Shown here piece by piece: positions 32,717 through 34,967 of a stretch of DNA of 34,967 bases. The notes beneath the pieces are model-generated. The model was not told the origin of the DNA, made no database searches, and was given only the letters and a program-made list of their open reading frames with translations. Origin of the DNA: Deltaproteobacteria bacterium (GTDB taxonomy: Bacteria > Desulfobacterota > GWC2-55-46); assembly GCA_016234955.1 (NCBI GenBank), contig JACRNN010000174.1, positions 1-34,967 of the forward strand, read 5' to 3'. Positions within the stretch are counted from its first letter, which is position 1. Every line of letters starts with the position of its first letter. The position numbers and the translations under genes were made by a program.

Positions 32717-33562
32717 ATGAACAAGCCGGCTGAGAAGATAGGCAAGGGCGTCAAGATAGACCCGACCGCCTGCGTCCACCCGACCGCCGAGCTCGACAGC
32801 GGGGTCGAGGTGGGGCCGTATTCCGTCATCGGCGAAGGGGTGCGGATAGGCAAGGACTCCAGGATAGCCTCCCACGTCGTCATCGACAAATGGACGACCA
32901 TAGGCGCCGGGAACACCATCTTCCAGTTCGTCTCCATAGGGGCCCCGCCCCAGGACCTCGGCTACAAGGGAGAAAAGACCGAGGTCATAATGGGCGACGA
33001 CAACGTCGTAAGGGAGTTCGTCACCATACACAGGGCGACGACCAAGGAGAACTTGAAGACCGTCTGCGGGAACAACAACATGTTCATGAACTACGTCCAC
33101 ATAGCGCACGACTGCGTCCTGGGCGACAACGTCATCATGGCCAACTCCGCCACGCTCGGAGGGCACGTGAGGATAGACAACAACGCCATAGTGGGCGGGC
33201 TCGTGGCTGTCCACCAGCACGTGAGGATAGGGGCCTACTGCATAATCGGCGGGGCGTCCGCCGTCAGCAAGGACATCCCTCCGTACGTAATGGCGGTCGG
33301 GAACAGGGCGCGCCTCTACGGGCTCAACAGCGTCGGGTTGAGGAGGCAGGGGTTTACCAGGCAGGACATGGAAGAGATAAAAAAATCGTACAATATCGTC
33401 CTCAGGTCCTCGCTCAACCTGACGCAGGCGTTAAAAGAGCTTGAAAAAGAGCTCCCCGGCTCGACGCACGCAATGAGGTACATAGATTTTCTGCAGGGGT
33501 CGAAAAGGGGGATAGCGCGCGAAAGGACCAAGAGAAAAGGTGAGCTCACGGAAGAAGATTAG
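32717..33562 (+). CDS. lpxA: UDP-GlcNAc (or 2,3-diamino analogue) acyltransferase LpxA
   Basis: LpxA adds the first 3-hydroxyacyl chain to the UDP-sugar at the start of lipid A synthesis. From ATG 32717 it has 281 residues, slightly longer than the usual 255-265 because of a charged tail (RGIARERTKRKGELTEED). Hexapeptide repeats fill residues 10-200. The catalytic His131 is in YVHIAHDCVLGD, and FVTIHRATTKEN and GNRARLYGLNSVGLRR are typical. A longer frame from 32471 overlaps fabZ and is rejected. The next gene overlaps its end by 23 bases. Because that neighbour is GnnA-like, the natural acceptor may be UDP-GlcNAc3N rather than UDP-GlcNAc (inference). Confidence 0.95.
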   Translation: MNKPAEKIGKGVKIDPTACVHPTAELDSGVEVGPYSVIGEGVRIGKDSRIASHVVIDKWTTIGAGNTIFQFVSIGAPPQDLGYKGEKTEVIMGDDNVVREFVTIHRATTKENLKTVCGNNNMFMNYVHIAHDCVLGDNVIMANSATLGGHVRIDNNAIVGGLVAVHQHVRIGAYCIIGGASAVSKDIPPYVMAVGNRARLYGLNSVGLRRQGFTRQDMEEIKKSYNIVLRSSLNLTQALKELEKELPGSTHAMRYIDFLQGSKRGIARERTKRKGELTEED

Positions 33563-34487
33563 GGTCGCCGTCATAGGCGTCGGATATCTCGGCGCGTTCC
33601 ATGCCCAGAAGTACTCGATGATAGAGGAGGCGGAGCTTGTCGGGGTAGTGGACAGCGACCCGGAGAGGGCCGGGGAGACCGCCTCTCGGAACGGGACCGA
33701 GGCCTTTACGTCATACGAAGGGCTTGCCGGCAGGGTGGACGCCGTGAGCGTCGTAACTCCCACGGAGAGCCACTGCTCTATCGGCCTATACTTCCTGTCA
33801 AGGGGCGTGGACGTGCTTATCGAGAAGCCGATAGCCTCGTGCGTGGATGAGGCGGAGCTTCTTATAAAGGAGGCCGGAAGGTCCGGCTCAATGCTCCAGG
33901 TCGGCCACCTGGAGAGGTTCAACGGAGCTATAGCCGCAATCGACGGGCTGGTCAAAGACCCCGTCTACATGGAGTGCCGGAGGCTCTCCCCGTTTCCGGG
34001 CAGGTCTACCGACGTGGACGTGGTGATGGACGTCATGATCCACGACATAGACATCATACTGAACCTCGTCAAATCCGAGGTCATAGGCGTTGAGGCCGTG
34101 GGCATGCCGGTCGTGACGGACATGGCCGACATAATGAACGCGAGGCTCGTGTTCAAAAACGGCTGTATCGCCAACATCACCGCGTCCAGGGCGTCAAGGG
34201 ACAAGGTGCGCACGCTCGACATATACCAGAACGGGGCGCAGCTGTCGGTGGATTACATAGGCCAGAGCCTCAAGGCGCTGAGGCCCGTTGCGGCCAAGTC
34301 CGCCCTATACCCGTCGCTCGTGGAGGAGGACCTCTCCATGGAGAAAAGGGACTCCCTCCTTGAAGAGCTTAAATCCTTTGTACGCGCCTGCGCCGCGAAG
34401 AGCGCGCCGGTAGTATCCGGCTCCGACGGCAAGAGGGCGCTCGAAGTGGCGCGGATGATACAGGAGGCAAGCCGCAGGGCTTTTTAG
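33540..34487 (+). CDS. Gfo/Idh/MocA-family dehydrogenase, GnnA-like by context
   Basis: A 315-residue NAD(P)-dependent sugar dehydrogenase. Rossmann motif GVGYLG (13-18), acidic D38 for the ribose hydroxyls, EKPIAS with catalytic Lys96, and HDID (168-171) are present. GTG 33540 overlaps the end of lpxA by 23 bases, so the genes are translationally coupled. In Acidithiobacillus, GnnA of this family oxidises UDP-GlcNAc at C3 so that GnnB can make the 3-amino sugar used by LpxA; the location beside lpxA/lpxB fits. No GnnB-type aminotransferase is in the window, so it may be elsewhere or the role may differ. A Gfo/Idh gene at this position is seen in several deltaproteobacterial-type genomes (recalled, not checked). 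Confidence 0.88.
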   Translation: MSSRKKIRVAVIGVGYLGAFHAQKYSMIEEAELVGVVDSDPERAGETASRNGTEAFTSYEGLAGRVDAVSVVTPTESHCSIGLYFLSRGVDVLIEKPIASCVDEAELLIKEAGRSGSMLQVGHLERFNGAIAAIDGLVKDPVYMECRRLSPFPGRSTDVDVVMDVMIHDIDIILNLVKSEVIGVEAVGMPVVTDMADIMNARLVFKNGCIANITASRASRDKVRTLDIYQNGAQLSVDYIGQSLKALRPVAAKSALYPSLVEEDLSMEKRDSLLEELKSFVRACAAKSAPVVSGSDGKRALEVARMIQEASRRAF

Positions 34488-34499
34488 AGGAGCCCGCTT

Positions 34500-34520
34500 C
34501 AAAGATTTTTCAGCGCCCTG
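34500..34520 (+). repeat. AAAGATTTTTCAGCGCCCTG repeat copy before lpxB
   Basis: It matches the motif at 798-874 and 27501-27526. It lies 12 bases after the dehydrogenase stop, within a 147-base spacer that otherwise shows no gene. Confidence 0.6.
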
Positions 34521-34634
34521 CCAGGATGCCCGCGGCCTGGGCTCAGGTGTTCATTCCATTGGAAACTTATCCTCCATCAACATCGATTGCTAAAATTTTT
34601 CGCGCACAGCGGTCGTATAACGGTTCTTTAAATA

Positions 34635-34967
34635 ATGGGCAACAGCGTCTTCATAGTGAGCGGCGAGGAATCCGGGGACCTTCACGGCGCCGCCCTGATA
34701 GAGTCCCTCAAGCGCCTCATGCCAGGGGTGGAGGTCGCGGGCATGGGAGGCGAGAGGATGCGGCGGGCCGGGCTTACGGGCCTCGATTCAAGCGACGTAT
34801 CCGTGGTGGGGGTGGCGGAGGTCCTTGAAAAGCTCTTTGTCATCCTTAAGAGGTTCCGGGAGCTGAAGAGGCTCGTGACCGAGCGTCCGTTCGACGCTAT
34901 CGTCCTCATAGACTTCCCGGACTTCAACCTGAGGTTCGCCAAAAAGGCGCGGGGCCTCGGCATACCG
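34635..34967 (+). CDS. lpxB: Lipid-A-disaccharide synthase LpxB (partial, C-terminus beyond window)
   Basis: LpxB joins UDP-2,3-diacylglucosamine to lipid X to form the lipid A disaccharide at the inner membrane. The 111 visible residues from ATG 34635 show the standard opening: SVFIVSGEESGDLHGAALIE, MPGVEVAGMGGERMRRAG, then VVGVAEVLEKLFVILKRFRE and IVLIDFPDFNLRFAKKA. The gene continues beyond 34967. No strong ribosome site precedes it. It is separated from the dehydrogenase by a repeat-bearing spacer, unlike the tight lpxA-dehydrogenase overlap. Confidence 0.94.
   Translation, partial: MGNSVFIVSGEESGDLHGAALIESLKRLMPGVEVAGMGGERMRRAGLTGLDSSDVSVVGVAEVLEKLFVILKRFRELKRLVTERPFDAIVLIDFPDFNLRFAKKARGLGIP

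Noticed and set aside
1..34967. Insertion sequences or prophage as the source of repeats
   Set aside because: No transposase, integrase or phage gene is seen; repeats are short, intergenic and non-coding.

Overview
The window looks like a chromosomal segment from an uncultured, GC-rich, Gram-negative bacterium, most like the former Deltaproteobacteria or Nitrospirota. The evidence is a complete outer-membrane biogenesis block (Lol, BamA, Skp, LpxD-FabZ-LpxA-LpxB), the order mfd - PpiC-type lipoprotein - surA, and a TPR/cyclic-nucleotide-binding gene inside the lol cluster. Isoleucine is mostly written ATA and arginine often AGG despite the high GC, which helps to tell true frames from shadows. 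The taxonomic call is inference. No transposase, phage, CRISPR, tRNA or rRNA gene was recognised.

Layout. 1-5370 (minus strand): mfd, then a PpiC/PrsA-type lipoprotein and surA (cut by the window start). The mfd C-terminus is out of frame. 5371-5809: a divergent control region with promoters for mfd and pyk and several repeated hairpins. 5810-7285: pyruvate kinase. 7286-7658: a convergent spacer filled with inverted repeats and ending in the slt terminator. 7659-10049 (minus): a Slt70-type lytic transglycosylase lipoprotein. 10373-12088: short-type alpha-glucan phosphorylase. 12555-13010: an Rrf2/IscR-like regulator. 13222-19824: a signalling island with a CHASE-GAF histidine kinase, its Rcp1-type receiver, an NtrC-type sigma-54 activator, a sigma-54 promoter with a paired palindromic site upstream, a REC-PilZ protein and a group 2 sigma-70 factor. 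19913-21892 (minus): a CBM48-GH13 glucan branching/amylase-type enzyme. 22450-34967 (plus): lysS, lolC/E, a TPR-cNMP protein, lolD, bamA, skp, lpxD, fabZ, lpxA, a Gfo/Idh dehydrogenase (GnnA-like) and lpxB (cut by the window end).

How it fits together. The right third makes and exports the outer membrane: lipid A synthesis (LpxD, LpxA, LpxB, with FabZ for acyl chains), barrel assembly (BamA, Skp) and lipoprotein release (LolC/E, LolD). SurA and the PpiC lipoprotein at the left end serve the same periplasmic pathway. Glucan phosphorylase and the GH13 enzyme flank the signalling island, so storage-glucan turnover may be under its control, but no direct site proves that.

Most unusual content. 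(1) Interspersed repeats occupy nearly every long spacer; one family abuts start codons and falsely extends several reading frames. (2) The mfd 3' end has a conserved domain-7 tail in the -1 frame next to an A-AAA-AAG heptamer. (3) A sigma-54 promoter and candidate enhancer lie between the sigma-54 activator and the REC-PilZ gene. (4) BamA has a non-POTRA N-terminal domain of about 130 residues. (5) A Gfo/Idh dehydrogenase overlaps lpxA, which suggests a lipid A built on a 2,3-diamino sugar.
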